In this document: in pieces, positions 42,148-53,400 of the stretch | Layout: the number at the start of each line of letters is the position of its first letter | Position numbering within the stretch: the first letter of the stretch is position 1 | Origin: Auricularia sp. M13 | Taxonomy: Eukaryota > Basidiomycota > Agaricomycetes > Auriculariales > Auriculariaceae | Assembly (NCBI GenBank): GCA_037042915.1 | Contig: CM073198.1 | Location: 310,001 to 374,000 of the forward strand | DNA length: 64,000 nt | Direction of reading: 5' to 3' | Program-made: the position numbers and the translations under genes | The notes under the pieces: generated by a model | Told to the model about the DNA's origin: nothing | The model's input: the letters and a program-made list of their open reading frames with translations, nothing else | Databases searched by the model: none

Positions 42148-43769
42148 TTAGTGTGAACCGCCTGCTGCTGCCGGCCCTGATGTCGTCGTCGTCGTCGCCG
42201 CGAGCCCAATCCCCACGGCCCCCGAGGCCGCTGCTGCTGTCGGGTTCTTGGTCTTGCGCACCGCGCGATCACGGCTCTCCTTCTCAACGGCACTTTGCCA
42301 GGCTTCAACCTGGTGTGGGAGTATATAGCCGCCAGCGACAGCGGGCCCGTACTTGTCAAGGTCGGCGACATAAATCTGCTTGAAGTAGCTGAGCAGTAAT
42401 CAGTAGAGGCAACGAAACAAGGGGAACAGCTCACCCCTCCTGATCAGCAGGTTGGATGAACTTCTCGCGTACTTGCACCAATCGAGCGTCGACCTGGTTC
42501 CAGAATTTGTCCGTTTTGCCGTACTTGACCAGACAGTAACGCTACGATAGCTGCGTCAGTTAAAAGCGAAACATTTGCAAGCTTCGGCGCGTACTCACCA
42601 GGAAGGAAACACGGTGATACATATCGAGAGTAATCCGCACAGGATTCTTGGCGACGATTTGCGCGCACAGTGTCGCGATGTCCAGCTTCTTGGAGCTAGA
42701 TGCGGATGCGGATGTGGTGGCTGCAGATCAAAGAGGTCAGTGGTGCGGCAGGTTCTGTCAACCGCGGAGCAGCACCTTCTGGGGCTGCAGCGCCGGCGGC
42801 AGGGGCGGGGGCAGGGGCAGGGGCAGGGGCAGGGTCAAGGACAAATTTTGCAATCTACGGCTATGTGAGTGCAAGGCGTTGCATGGGATGGCAAACGTAC
42901 GGTGTCCTTCATTTTGTGCCGCTTGTCGGTCAGGACAGTGCTGATGCGCGACTTCACAATCTCGATGCGAGCGAGATCGTCGGCAGGCGGCATTGGCACA
43001 TTGCATCCCCGCATAGCCTGCTGTTAAAATTCAGTGCGGCTACAATCATGGGTGGCACGGCCTACCAGCACGCCTTCCACAGACCCGGATAGGTATGCGC
43101 TGGCCCTGGGGCTGAACACGAACGCCGCGCAGTATTTGTTTATGTTCGTCTGAGCTAGTGAGCAAGCAACGTAAATATAAACCTTATGAGCTCACCTTGA
43201 GCTCATCTGGAATCTTGTACTCGGCGGCGGCAGACTGCCTGGCTAGCATGTCGTAGATTTCAAGCATCATTGCATGTGATATGATGAGCTGCGCTCCAAG
43301 AGCTTCCTAGCAAAGAATTCAACAATCCATCGAGCAGTAACAGTGTAGAGAACGAACCTGAGAGAACTGAGCAAGCTCCTGCTCAGCGTCAGGGTTAAGG
43401 CGCCTGCGCCGCGCCATTCTGCCTACGAGCGCGCTGAAGTCCGGCCGCATATCCCAAAAGCTGGATGGCATTGACGAAAGCTGCTGCGCGTCAGGCAACC
43501 CAGAGTCGTCGGCTTCGAGTTGGTCGCGGTTACGGCGCGTTCCTAGCGTAGATGCCCGGCCACCAGGCGGCGGGTTCTGCGGGTTCTGTGGGTCGATGCT
43601 GGGCTCGTCGTTGCGAAAGATGCCAAGAGGGTTTTCAGCATTATCTGTGTATAAATGAGAACCAAAACAGTGTGGGGAATCGGAGCATACGCTCACCGTT
43701 GTCAGTGACGTCTGTCCTGGGCAGCTGCTGAGTCACGCGAGGTGGTGAACTGAGCGGGTCGAGTTCCAT
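42148..43769 (-). CDS. Small accessory gene of the CACTA-like element, spliced
   Basis: It starts at ATG 43769 (MELDPLSSPPRV) and ends at TAA 42150-42148. Exons follow GT...AG joins. They encode FRNDEPSIDPQNP, FWDMRPDFSALVGRM, AEYKIPDELK, NINKYCAAFVFSP, IEIVKSRISTVLTD, AQIVAKNPVRITLDM and YFKQIYVADLDKYG, then an Ala/Thr-rich tail. I recall similar proteins next to transposase-like genes in other agaricomycetes, but have no name or function for the family. A regulatory or DNA-binding role in transposition is possible. It is divergent from the large gene, as in two-gene CACTA elements. Confidence 0.6.
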
Positions 43770-44297
43770 CGTGAAGCTGGGCGACGAGACTGATCCTGGG
43801 CCTGAGTTGCAGATTGAAGCAGGATGGATACAGACGCACACTCAGCTCTGCTTTTATACACCAGATCCCGTGAGCTGATTTGCTTGCCGGCGCCACAGAA
43901 TGTTCAAACGCGGTCAAGGTAGCCGATTACGACGATACTACTGAAACGGTCGGCTCCTCCAGGAGTCGGCTAACATGAATATGGTGCTGGGTGTGAAGGA
44001 AATTGAATGCATTTAGTGCTGTATGCATGGAGGCTGGAGAGGAAACACTCACCCAGCAAATTGCAGGCAGCATGCGATTTGCTTAGGGCCATGTCCAGGT
44101 GCGTCGTGCTGTTGTAGCTGAAGGCTTGAAGTAGGCGCACAGAAAGGCACACAAAGGCCAGTGCGTGTGGGTGGCAGGCTGCAAGCACACGGCTTGTCGC
44201 TGACGGTGTGGACCAGGAGGAAGGGACTCGCAAATTCGACGCTCCGCTGCGGCAGCTTTTGGGCACTTGCAGCAGCGACACTTCAACGACTCCTCGT
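43770..44297. promoter_or_regulatory. Divergent promoter region of the CACTA-like element
   Basis: 528 bp separate the two start codons. No convincing ORF is present. It presumably carries both promoters; no specific motif was recognised. Confidence 0.45.
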
Positions 44298-44418
44298 ATG
44301 CCAGCAGAACGAATTGACAATGAAGGTGAGAACTATGTCTGTACCATTCTTGACACTTACGGTATTCTCAGTTTTTGAGAGACACCCAGATCTGCCCAAG
44401 CGCGTTCGATGCCGCATC
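44298..44418 (+). pseudogene. CACTA-like large gene, first exons before the Ty3-2 insertion
   Basis: ATG 44298 (MPAERIDNE), an intron at 44326-44371 ending TTCTCAG, then VFERHPDLPKRVRC and RIC. Here the GCATC target site of Ty3-2 interrupts it. The same frame resumes at 56021. RCRIC is the first half of a zinc finger whose second half (W...T.HL..KVH) lies beyond the insertion. Confidence 0.8.
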
Positions 44419-44742
44419 TGTGAGAGGTATCCACGCGGGATGTCTCTAGAGGGTGTGGATGACTAGCAAGGGCCGAGCGTAGGTATAACGCGAGCGCCCG
44501 TCAGAGGTTGATTGACCGCTGTCAGGCGTCCGGTCCGGCGGAGATAGTCGCTCGAGGGCTTCACAGCGCTCGAGTACGTTGAAGGTAGACAATCGCGAGC
44601 TCGCAGTGCACGGGGCGACGTGCGCGGGGCGAGGGTTTGTGCGATGAAAATGTCTAAGAGTAGTATTCCTAATACGGCCAAACACACGGAACAAGAGATG
44701 GCGGATGTAACTACGAACTAATGGTAAGACATGCACCTTACA
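44419..44742 (-). repeat. Ty3-2 3' LTR
   Basis: 324 bp with TG...CA ends, the same as 55692-56015. On the minus strand it starts TGTAAGGTGC. A short G-rich tract (GGGGGG) just upstream on that strand (44748-44753) could be the polypurine tract. Confidence 0.95.
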
Positions 44743-45247
44743 GAGCCCCCCAGAGTAGTGCATTCAGCCACGATCTTTGCTGGACTCGCCAGCCTTGCTC
44801 CCATTGCGAACGCGACGTTGGCCTCCATTGGCGACGAAGTCTCCATGCCGCAGCGTGTTTCTGAATGCAGCCCGCAGACGTAGCGTACCCGCGTCGCGCG
44901 TAGCTAGCAACTCTTGAAGATGCATCTCGAACCAGACTTCATGGCTGTCCGTCCAGGTACCTTGCCACCAGTTACGGTCGAAGACAACGAGGTCAGGCCA
45001 ATGGATTCCGATCCGCCCAGGATCTCGCCGCGCAGGGTATCCTCTTCTTCTACTGAGAGCCAGTCGTCAACCGCGGGGACCATTCGACCGTCGACGTGGC
45101 GAGTAGTAACGCGGCGGGAACCCTCTTCGCGCACCTCAGCCGACGGTCCTGCGAGGGCGTGATCCACTGTCAAGCCACCCCAACGGGCTATACGCCAGAT
45201 CAGTCCGCCCCTAGCCAACGCCGCGCGAGCGTGAGGTCGACCCAGGA
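44743..45247 (-). other. Ty3-2 region between the extra ORF and the 3' LTR
   Basis: 505 bp with no convincing ORF. It contains the probable polypurine tract at its 3' LTR border. Confidence 0.5.
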
Positions 45248-47215
45248 TCAGACGAACTCCCCGCGCCCAAGTTTCGTAACGCTGGTCGCGCGGGGGTGTC
45301 GCGCGTGATACGGTACTCGCGTGGGACCTGGTGCGCAGATTCGTCGCCCGACGGGGACGCGCTCATGGGCTGCGGTGCGCGCGCTGCGGCGAGGAAGGAG
45401 TCGCTCCTCGGGGAAGCCGATGACGGTGAGGTACGGCATACCACGCTGGAAGACGTATTCCAGGCGGCTCACGGGCGTAGGCAGGTCGCCGGCTCCGATG
45501 CGTTGGAAGAAGCCCTCCGCGGCGTCCGACTCCGTATTCTCTCCTAGGATGAGAGTCCAATCAACGCGGTCGTCTTCCAACCTCCTAGCTGCCGGTACCA
45601 ACACGCCTTCGTTCCTAGGATCAGGAGTGCGTTGCAAGAAGTCGTAGAGCGTCGGGGTGCGAGCAGGAGGCACTACGTCTTCTGGGAAACTGTCATGCGA
45701 CAGCCGAGCAGCGAGGGGACGAGGAGGCGGAGCACGCCGGGCGAGACGCTGAATCAGCGGCGAGTCGTTGCGCTCCTCGCGGAGGCTATCCGATAGCCTG
45801 CTTAGGAGGCTAGGAGGGCGGTCCGCGCTCTCGGTGGTGGCCGGAGAATCTAGGCTGAGGTCGTCCAGTTCCATCGTATCGTCAGACGAGTCGGATCCTA
45901 GGCTGATAGGGGACGATCCCCGCACGCGTGGTGACTCGTGGCCAGCCGCGGTATTGTCTTCTGGGTGCGCAGGAGGAGATCGATCCGGGTTCAGGCAACG
46001 TAATATGTGTAGGTCGCGGTCGTCCGCAACATAGGGCGAGCCGTCGGCGTTCGTAGCTGCTGTCGGAGGTATGCAAACCGTGTCGAAGTGATTGATGATC
46101 GGCTGAGCAGCTGGTCCGGGCGTGCGAGCGCGAGCGCGACGCGGAGTGGCAGGAGGGCAGTAGCGCGGAGAGCCGGGAGCCGGAGCTTCCGGCGGCGCCA
46201 AGTCGGCGAGGAAAGGGAGGGCCTCGTACTCGGTGCGCCATCGATAGTATACTGGCACGCCGTCAAGGATAAATTGCCGAATGGTACCCGCGTGCTCGAT
46301 TACGTCGTCGAACCAAGCGCCTTGAGGACACGCCCCGAAATACTGCTGCTGTCGAAGCTGGTCCAGCCTGGCGCCCGTCCCGAGCCGGAGAGCCCTGGCT
46401 GCGAGGCGGGCGACTAGCTCGTAGATGATGTGGGCGCGCCTTGCGAGAAGCGAGTATACCCACATCGCCCATCGGTCCCGGAGCAGAGCCAAGTCTTGCG
46501 CGCCCTCGTATACCAGACTGTTCACGACGGGAAGAAGCCCTCGCCGGTGTGTGGGGAACGTAAGAGGGATGAGGAGGTCATCGAACCTCTCTTGCTGTTC
46601 CATCTGTCTTCGAGCGGCGTCGACGATCCATACCCATGGCTCGGCAGGATCTTCATTGGCTTGCGTGGCGGGGAGGCGATGCAGGACGGAGTCGAAGCCC
46701 ATACGCGGGCACGGGCCCATACCGTTCCAGATGTTGGGGGCGTAAGGTCTGGCTGGCTCGCGTGGGTCGTACCAGTCGGCCATCCATGGCCAGAGGCGCA
46801 TATTCTCGCGCTGTCCGTACACTGTGACATAGCGCCCGTGCCGATCCGGGCAGCCGCAGGGTCGAGGGCCACGGTCGGTAGGAGCTGGGGGTAAGCGACG
46901 CGTGGGCGAGTTCGGCGAAATCCAAGCTTCATCAGCCGAAATCCAGCCACGAACGAAGAACCGATTTTCGTTGTAAAACAACCCGAAGCCATAGACCTCG
47001 TCGACGGCCCAAGATTCCGGGAGTCGAGCGCCCGGCTGGTCCGGGACGGTGACGATAGTGATTGACTCGTCTTCGTCGATCAGGGGATCACAAGGCACGG
47101 CGCGGTCAGGAGGTTGTGGCGGATCGGAGGGATTGCTAGCGGCGCACGTCGCCATGAAGCCCAGCCAGAACAGGACGAGGAGAGCGAGGACGGGGAAGCG
47201 CGAGGACGGGGTCAT
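45248..47215 (-). CDS. Ty3-2 extra ORF after pol, with a signal peptide-like N-terminus
   Basis: A 655-codon ORF starts 194 bp after the gag-pol stop. Residues about 6-26 (FPVLALLVLFWLGFMATCAA) form a signal peptide-like hydrophobic segment. Landmarks include CGCPDRHGRYVTVYG, LVYEGAQDLALLRDRW, YFGACPQGAWFDDVIEH and the striking DGVPVYYRW. The C-terminal half is Pro/Ser/Arg-rich and probably disordered. There is no clear C-terminal transmembrane anchor, so it is not a classical envelope protein. I recall similar 'DGVPVYYRW' proteins scattered in agaricomycete genomes, probably as parts of retroelements. Its function is unknown. Confidence 0.75.
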   Translation of the reverse strand: MTPSSRFPVLALLVLFWLGFMATCAASNPSDPPQPPDRAVPCDPLIDEDESITIVTVPDQPGARLPESWAVDEVYGFGLFYNENRFFVRGWISADEAWISPNSPTRRLPPAPTDRGPRPCGCPDRHGRYVTVYGQRENMRLWPWMADWYDPREPARPYAPNIWNGMGPCPRMGFDSVLHRLPATQANEDPAEPWVWIVDAARRQMEQQERFDDLLIPLTFPTHRRGLLPVVNSLVYEGAQDLALLRDRWAMWVYSLLARRAHIIYELVARLAARALRLGTGARLDQLRQQQYFGACPQGAWFDDVIEHAGTIRQFILDGVPVYYRWRTEYEALPFLADLAPPEAPAPGSPRYCPPATPRRARARTPGPAAQPIINHFDTVCIPPTAATNADGSPYVADDRDLHILRCLNPDRSPPAHPEDNTAAGHESPRVRGSSPISLGSDSSDDTMELDDLSLDSPATTESADRPPSLLSRLSDSLREERNDSPLIQRLARRAPPPRPLAARLSHDSFPEDVVPPARTPTLYDFLQRTPDPRNEGVLVPAARRLEDDRVDWTLILGENTESDAAEGFFQRIGAGDLPTPVSRLEYVFQRGMPYLTVIGFPEERLLPRRSARTAAHERVPVGRRICAPGPTRVPYHARHPRATSVTKLGRGEFV

Positions 47216-47409
47216 CGAAGTGGGGAGAAAAAGAGAGATGATGCCGGAGTCTGAACTACTGTAACTAAGCGTGCCTAATCGAGTCGTACGATGAAGAGGG
47301 GAAGGACGAAACTAAAAGAGAAAGTAACGGTATAAAGGGAAAAGGGAAACATAGAACCGAGCATGGGGTCATAGACAAAAAGGAATAAAATAGGGAAATC
47401 CACCGGAGC

Positions 47410-50400
47410 TCATATGCCGTGAGCCCGGCGGTAGTCGATCAGGACAGCTGGCGCGTCGCGCAACTCTCTGGCAGTGAGCCAACTGTCATGTTCCGGGCCG
47501 TACCCCACCCAGCGAGTAAGGTATTCGATCTGCTTGCGCGAGCGGTTTCGGCGATGAGCTACTAACTTCTCCACTTCGTAGACCTCATCCGCGAGGTCCT
47601 CCCATCGCGGATTCGGTAGACTGATACGGTGCCCGAAGTGCTTCGGCGAAGGGAAGTATTTCTTGAGGTGATTTGCATGGATGACGTTGGACATAGGGAA
47701 GCTAGGCGGCAGGTTGATACGATAAGTGGCGTCGCTGACACGCTCTTGTACTGTGAAAGGACCGAAGGCGCGTTGCAGTAGCTTCGATCCTTCGCCTTTC
47801 GTTTCGACTAGTTCAAGCGACCGTGGTTTGAGCAGGACAAGTTGCCCAGGCTCGAGAACGAACTCGTGTCTTCCGGCGTTGTAAGCTTGGGCCTGGCGGT
47901 GTTGGGCGGCGGCGATGGAGTCGCGGGCCGCGTGACGATGATTCTGAATAGCGACGAGGAAGTCGTCAGCGCCCTTGTGGGCCGTGAAGTGACGCGGGAT
48001 ATCCTCTTTGCGTCCTGGTGAGAAGAGGTCCACCGCGCTGCGGGGTTGGAACCCATACAGCGCTGAGTAGGGCGACATCGAAGTAGACTTGTGCGTCGCG
48101 CAGTTGTATGCGAGTTCCATCGAAGGAAGCCATTTGTCCCAGTCCTTGGGGTCCGTGGCGACGTAATGACGGAGCATGGTTTCCAGCGTGCGATTTGTAC
48201 GCTCAGTCTGGCCGTCGTGCTGCGGATGGTGAGCTGACGAGAGCAGCATATGGACGCCCATCTGCTTAGTGACTGCTTCAAAGAAACGCGAGAGCCAGCG
48301 ACCGTCTCTGTCCGCGATGAACTCCTTGGGCAGACCGAATCGGCAGACTACTTCTTTAATGAACAACCGGGCAAATCCCTCGGTGTCCAAGCCCGTGTCC
48401 GTGGGTATAAACTGTGCGTGCTTCGTGCACAGGTCGACCACTACAAGGACGGCATTGTACAGGCCAGACCAAGGGAGTCCGGTGATCAGGTCGAACGAGA
48501 TTCGCTCGTACGGCAGCGCGGGGATATTGTGCGAACGCAGTAGCCCGTGCTTCGTATTCGTGTCCGATTTGTTCTTCTGGCACACGTCGCACGTCGCGCA
48601 GAACGCTACGACGTCTTTGCGCATACGTGGCCAGTAGAATTGCGAGGACATCCGCAAATAGAGCTTCTCTGCCCCTGCGTGAGCCATTTCGAAGGCTGAC
48701 TCGTGCAATTGCTTGAGGAGAGCCGGTTGCTCAGTGTTGGGAACGCATAAGCGTGGCATGCAGTCGGCGTCGCGGAAATATAGTAGGCCATCGTTGCCTC
48801 GATAAAACCGGTTCCCGGCGTACCAAGAGCGTTCGTCTGAGTCGTAACCTTTGCCCTTGAACGCGGGGTCCGAGTCGTACCCCGCGGAATATCGCTTCTT
48901 GAGCTCTCGGTTCATCGAGACCAGAAGAGAGGGCGGGGGATTAGCGGCTTTCCATTCGAGTTGGTCCTCGTACCGCAGATGAGCAGCACCTGCGTCAGGT
49001 CTGCCATCCAGTGGGCCTGAGGATGCTTCGACGACAGGGATACCCTCAAATCGTCTGGGAAGAGTACCGCGTGGAAGGGAAGGATCTACTTGTCTTGGCG
49101 TGGCGACGCTCTGTTCGTTCGCTGCTTCCCTCGTAGCCAGCTTCTTCTTCTGCTGCCTAGTCAGAGCAGCGAGTACCTGCGCCTGTAGGGGGACTGGCTC
49201 GACAATGTCTTCGAGGCTCGTAGCGCAGAAGACGGTTTCCATGCGCGTAGCTGGCTCGTTTCCTGCTACACGCTCCAAGATCTCCGCTGCATCCACGTCG
49301 GTGCGTATGGCTGGAATAGTGTCCTTCGCGGGCGCGACGAATTCAGGCGGGGCACGTACTCCGTTGTCGTCTCTAGGCAGGCGGGAGAGGGGGTCCACGT
49401 TCGAGTGTAGCCTGCCGGCTCGGTGAACGATTTCGAGACCTGAAAATGCCGAGAATACCGCCCCCCAAGCCGCTAGTCGTCTGTTAGTGTTCTCCCAGGT
49501 GCGGGCCCACTGCAGGGCAGCGTGGTCCGTGATCAGGATGACGGCCTCGCCCTCGACGAACGGCTGGAATTTGATTAACGCCTCCTTGGCGGCCAGCCCT
49601 TCGCGCTCGGTCGCGGAATAATTGCGTTCTGCGCTCTTGAAGGTCCGACTCCAGTAGCAGACGACCCTCTCGACGTGTACGACTGTATCGTCGAGGCTGT
49701 CTGCCCAGACGCCGAGGTCAGGGACGTCCTGGATCTTCAACGAGAGCTTCGTGCACAGTTGCGGCACGGGCTCCTTGTTGTCGAAAGCGCGCTTTACTCG
49801 ATCGTAGACTTGGGTACCCACTAGGTCGCCGACGCGGATGGGCTGGATTTGCTGAAGGCAAGCGCCTAACGCCTCGTCGGAGGCGTCCGTGTACAGGCGA
49901 TACGCCTTGCCTCGTATAGGATGCCCGAGCACTGGCGCTCTCTGTAGCGCGGTCTTCGCCTCCTCGAAGGCATGCTGCTCCTCCTCTCCCCAGCGCCAGG
50001 CCACGTCTTTCCGTAGTAACTTGAACAGCGGCGCCACGACGAAGGAGTAATATGGGATGAACGCTTGAAAGTAGACCACCATGCCCAAGAACGTTTGTAG
50101 CGCGCTGAGTTTCGAAGGGGGTAGCAGATCGACGATTGCGGCCACCTTCTCGTCGTGCGTCGACAAGCCTAGGCGAGAAACCTTGTGACCTAGGAGCAGG
50201 ATGGACGAGTAAAAGAAATGGCATTTCTTGAGGGATAAGGTCAGGCCCGCTCGTTCGATTGCCGTCAGAACCTTGTCGAGGTGCTCGAGATGCTCGCCGT
50301 AGGTGGCCGAGTAGACAACGATGTCGTCGATATAGACGAGGGTGAAGATCCAAAGGAACGGCGAGAGGATATTCTGCATCACCCTTTGGAAAATGGCCGG

Positions 50401-53400
50401 GCCGTTGCGTAGCCCAAACGGCATTCGTTTGAACTGGAACAACCCTTTATGCGTCCTGAAAGCCGTTTTCTCGACGTCGTCAGGGTTAATCTCCATCTGG
50501 TTGAAACCGGCGAGGGCATCGAGAGAAGATAACACCTGTGCGCCCGACAGCGCGGAGAGGATGTCGGACTGGCGCGGAATGGGGAACTCGTCCGCGATAG
50601 TGACTGCGTTAAGCCTTCGGTAATCCACGCAGAAGCGAGGTTTGCCGTTTCGGAACACGATGACCACGGGGGCGGCCCACGGGCTGATGGACTCTTCGAC
50701 TACGCCGAGCTTGAGCCAGCTCTCTAGCTGTTCTTCGATGACCTGCTTCTTCTCGGGTGACGCGCCGTGCATAGGTACGGCAACAGGTTCAGCGTCTGGC
50801 TTGGTTCGAACGCGCGCGTTCACGCTCAGGTGGCCCAAACGCCCGTCCAGTCCGAACGCGAGCTGATGGTTTTGAAGCATATTCATAGCTTTAGCCCGGA
50901 CTTCTGACGGAAGGTCGGGCGATAAGTCGACCAGCTTGTCAAAATCGGCAGATGGGTAAATGGTAGGATCAGGCGCGTCTGCCGTCGCAGGCGGCTCAAG
51001 CTCATCCAACTCGTCGGGCGGCTTCTTGGGCTCCTCTGGCAGTACTGGCAAGTCATCCGCGCGTGCATCGCTCTTCTCGTTAGCAGTCGCGGTTAACCCA
51101 GCGTCCTGTTCCGCTGGACCTTCGTCCGTTCCCGCTCGACACGCGAAGGCGTGAATCGTGCGTTCTTCGTCCGAACGGTCGTCCAGCTCCCGCACAAGCG
51201 CGGCTAGACCCTGCGCCTGAGCGGTCATCGCTGCTTTTTCGTCCTCGTCCTTGGGCATCGTAAAGGCGGTCAACGGATCCGCAGCGACGCCCAGCAGGGT
51301 GCCTGACCCTATAACCCAAGGCCGGTTGGTCGGATTGGACACGGGAATGGCAGAACGGCGAGCCACTAGTCGGCCTTGTTCGTCTTCGACTGGGCTAGAC
51401 GCCGTCGAAATCAAGCAGTTGGCTACCGTGAGGAAAGTATCTTGCCCAACGCAGACGAGGTTTCGTTCTACATACCAATCCTTATCCGGAGCTAGGTTGC
51501 TGGAGAAATTGACGAGGGCGGTGCTGTTCGCGCTGATAATAGTGTCCTCGAACGCTCTAAGTTCGCCATTGCCTGAGGCAACTTTACGGCGATGACAAGC
51601 TGCTTTCGCCCGCCGGTGACTCTTGGCTCGAATGAAGAACGCAGCTCTGGGATCCGTGACCGTGAAACTGCGCGCAAGAGCTGAAGCAGCGCGGATAGCC
51701 TCGGCGCTCAGGCTGGACTGGGATACCGAGGACGCCGGGAAATGGTAGCCCGAGTCGCTGATTTTGACGCGTGTTCCCTTCGCGACGTTCCGTAGCACCT
51801 GTAGCTCGTAATTCACATGCCAGTCCTCGCCGAGGAGGAGGTTGACAGCCATCTTGGGTACCACGTACGCTTCTACGTCGAATTCCAGGGTGGCGCCGTC
51901 CTCGGCTCGAATGAAAACGGGTAACTTGACATAGCCTTCTATGTCGCACGTCTTAGTAGTGAGCTGCGCGATTTGGACGTTGAGGCCTTTGCGAATACGG
52001 GGCGGGTGCTTCAAGGACAAGAGGAACCCTTTGTCGATGATGGATAAGCTGGCTCCTGAGTCTAACGTGAGGTCTGCTAGTTTGTCTTCGAGCGACCCTA
52101 GGCGACCACGGCACATCAACACGGAGATGCCCACTGACGAGCACCCGCTAGGAGACAGTCGCCTCAAGGGCATACGGATGACGCATTCGGGAGCAGGGGC
52201 GTCGGGGTCGCAGACTGGTACGTTGCGCTCAGGAGGACCGGCGGCGTCTGCGATATTCGCTGCGGCCGATAAGGCCTGGGCGAAGACAGCCGCTTGTACG
52301 GAAGGACCGCCTTTAGGAAAGCAGTCGCGGTCGTCTTCGTCGTCCGAGCTGTCGGCGTCCGAGTCACTGGTAATAAGTAAATCGGGCAGGTCATCGACTG
52401 GCGCGGGTCGCTCAGCAACAGCGGCATCTTCGCTGTCCGAATCATCATCCTCAGTATCACTGCTTGGAAGTAGCTCTGGAAGGAAGTCCCTTTCCAGAGG
52501 TTTACGCAGGTCAGGCGAGGACTGTATACGAGGCTGCTGCGCGATGGTGGTCGCGGGGACAGGACGAGGGTCGGAAGCAGACGGCAAGTCCGCTGGACCT
52601 TTGTCGACCTCCTGCAGTAATCCTGGACCGCTCCAGGATTCCTTACCCCGGGATGCAGCTAGCTCGTCGTCTTCCACCTCTTCAATAGCAGGAGGGGAGG
52701 GCGCTATCGAGGGTTCGGAGAAAGGGGCTTCACGAGAAGCGGCGAGACTCGCCGGAGCGTACGAGGAATAGGCAGCTTCATTCGCGAACAGAGTGTAGAC
52801 AGCGTCGTACATTTTTTCTTCCTCGGGGGAGCGGTCCATAGCGAACAAGACGTTCTGCTTCTTCTTAGCTAAGTACGACGGGAAATGCCCACAGTCGCGA
52901 TCCCAATGCTTCGCGCTACCGCAGACTTTGCACGGCGACGGTGGCATTCTCTTGCTGACCACGCTGCTGGTCGGGAACGGGTACCCCCCCACTGGCGGCG
53001 GTCGCGTTTTCCCGCCGCTCGCCAGTACCGCAAAAGCAGACTGGACGATGGCTGCGTTGGCGCCGGCGATCTCGGGCGTGAGCTGCGGTGACTGATCGAG
53101 GATGCCCTCGTCGTCGAGCACGTTGAAGTAGGCTTCGTGCGCCCCGTCCGCGAGATTGGCCGAGCGGAAGGGTTTCGCAGGAGGCGCCGACCGGTACGGG
53201 TTACTGTTGGTGCTGGGACGCCATATAGAACGCTTCGTCGATAGTTGAGCTTCCAGCGCGTCCAGGCGGTTACGAACAGCTGCTGCTTCCTGCCCCCCGC
53301 TCGAGGCGGCGTGCGCTGAAGAGAGGGCGTCCGACATATTCTTGACGCGCGTCATGAGGACGTCGGTCGAGACGATGTTGTGCTCGCCGATGACGAACGA

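Noticed and set aside
45248-47215. Classical retroviral envelope gene in Ty3-2
   Set aside because: A signal peptide-like start is present, but no C-terminal membrane anchor, furin-like site or fusion peptide was seen.
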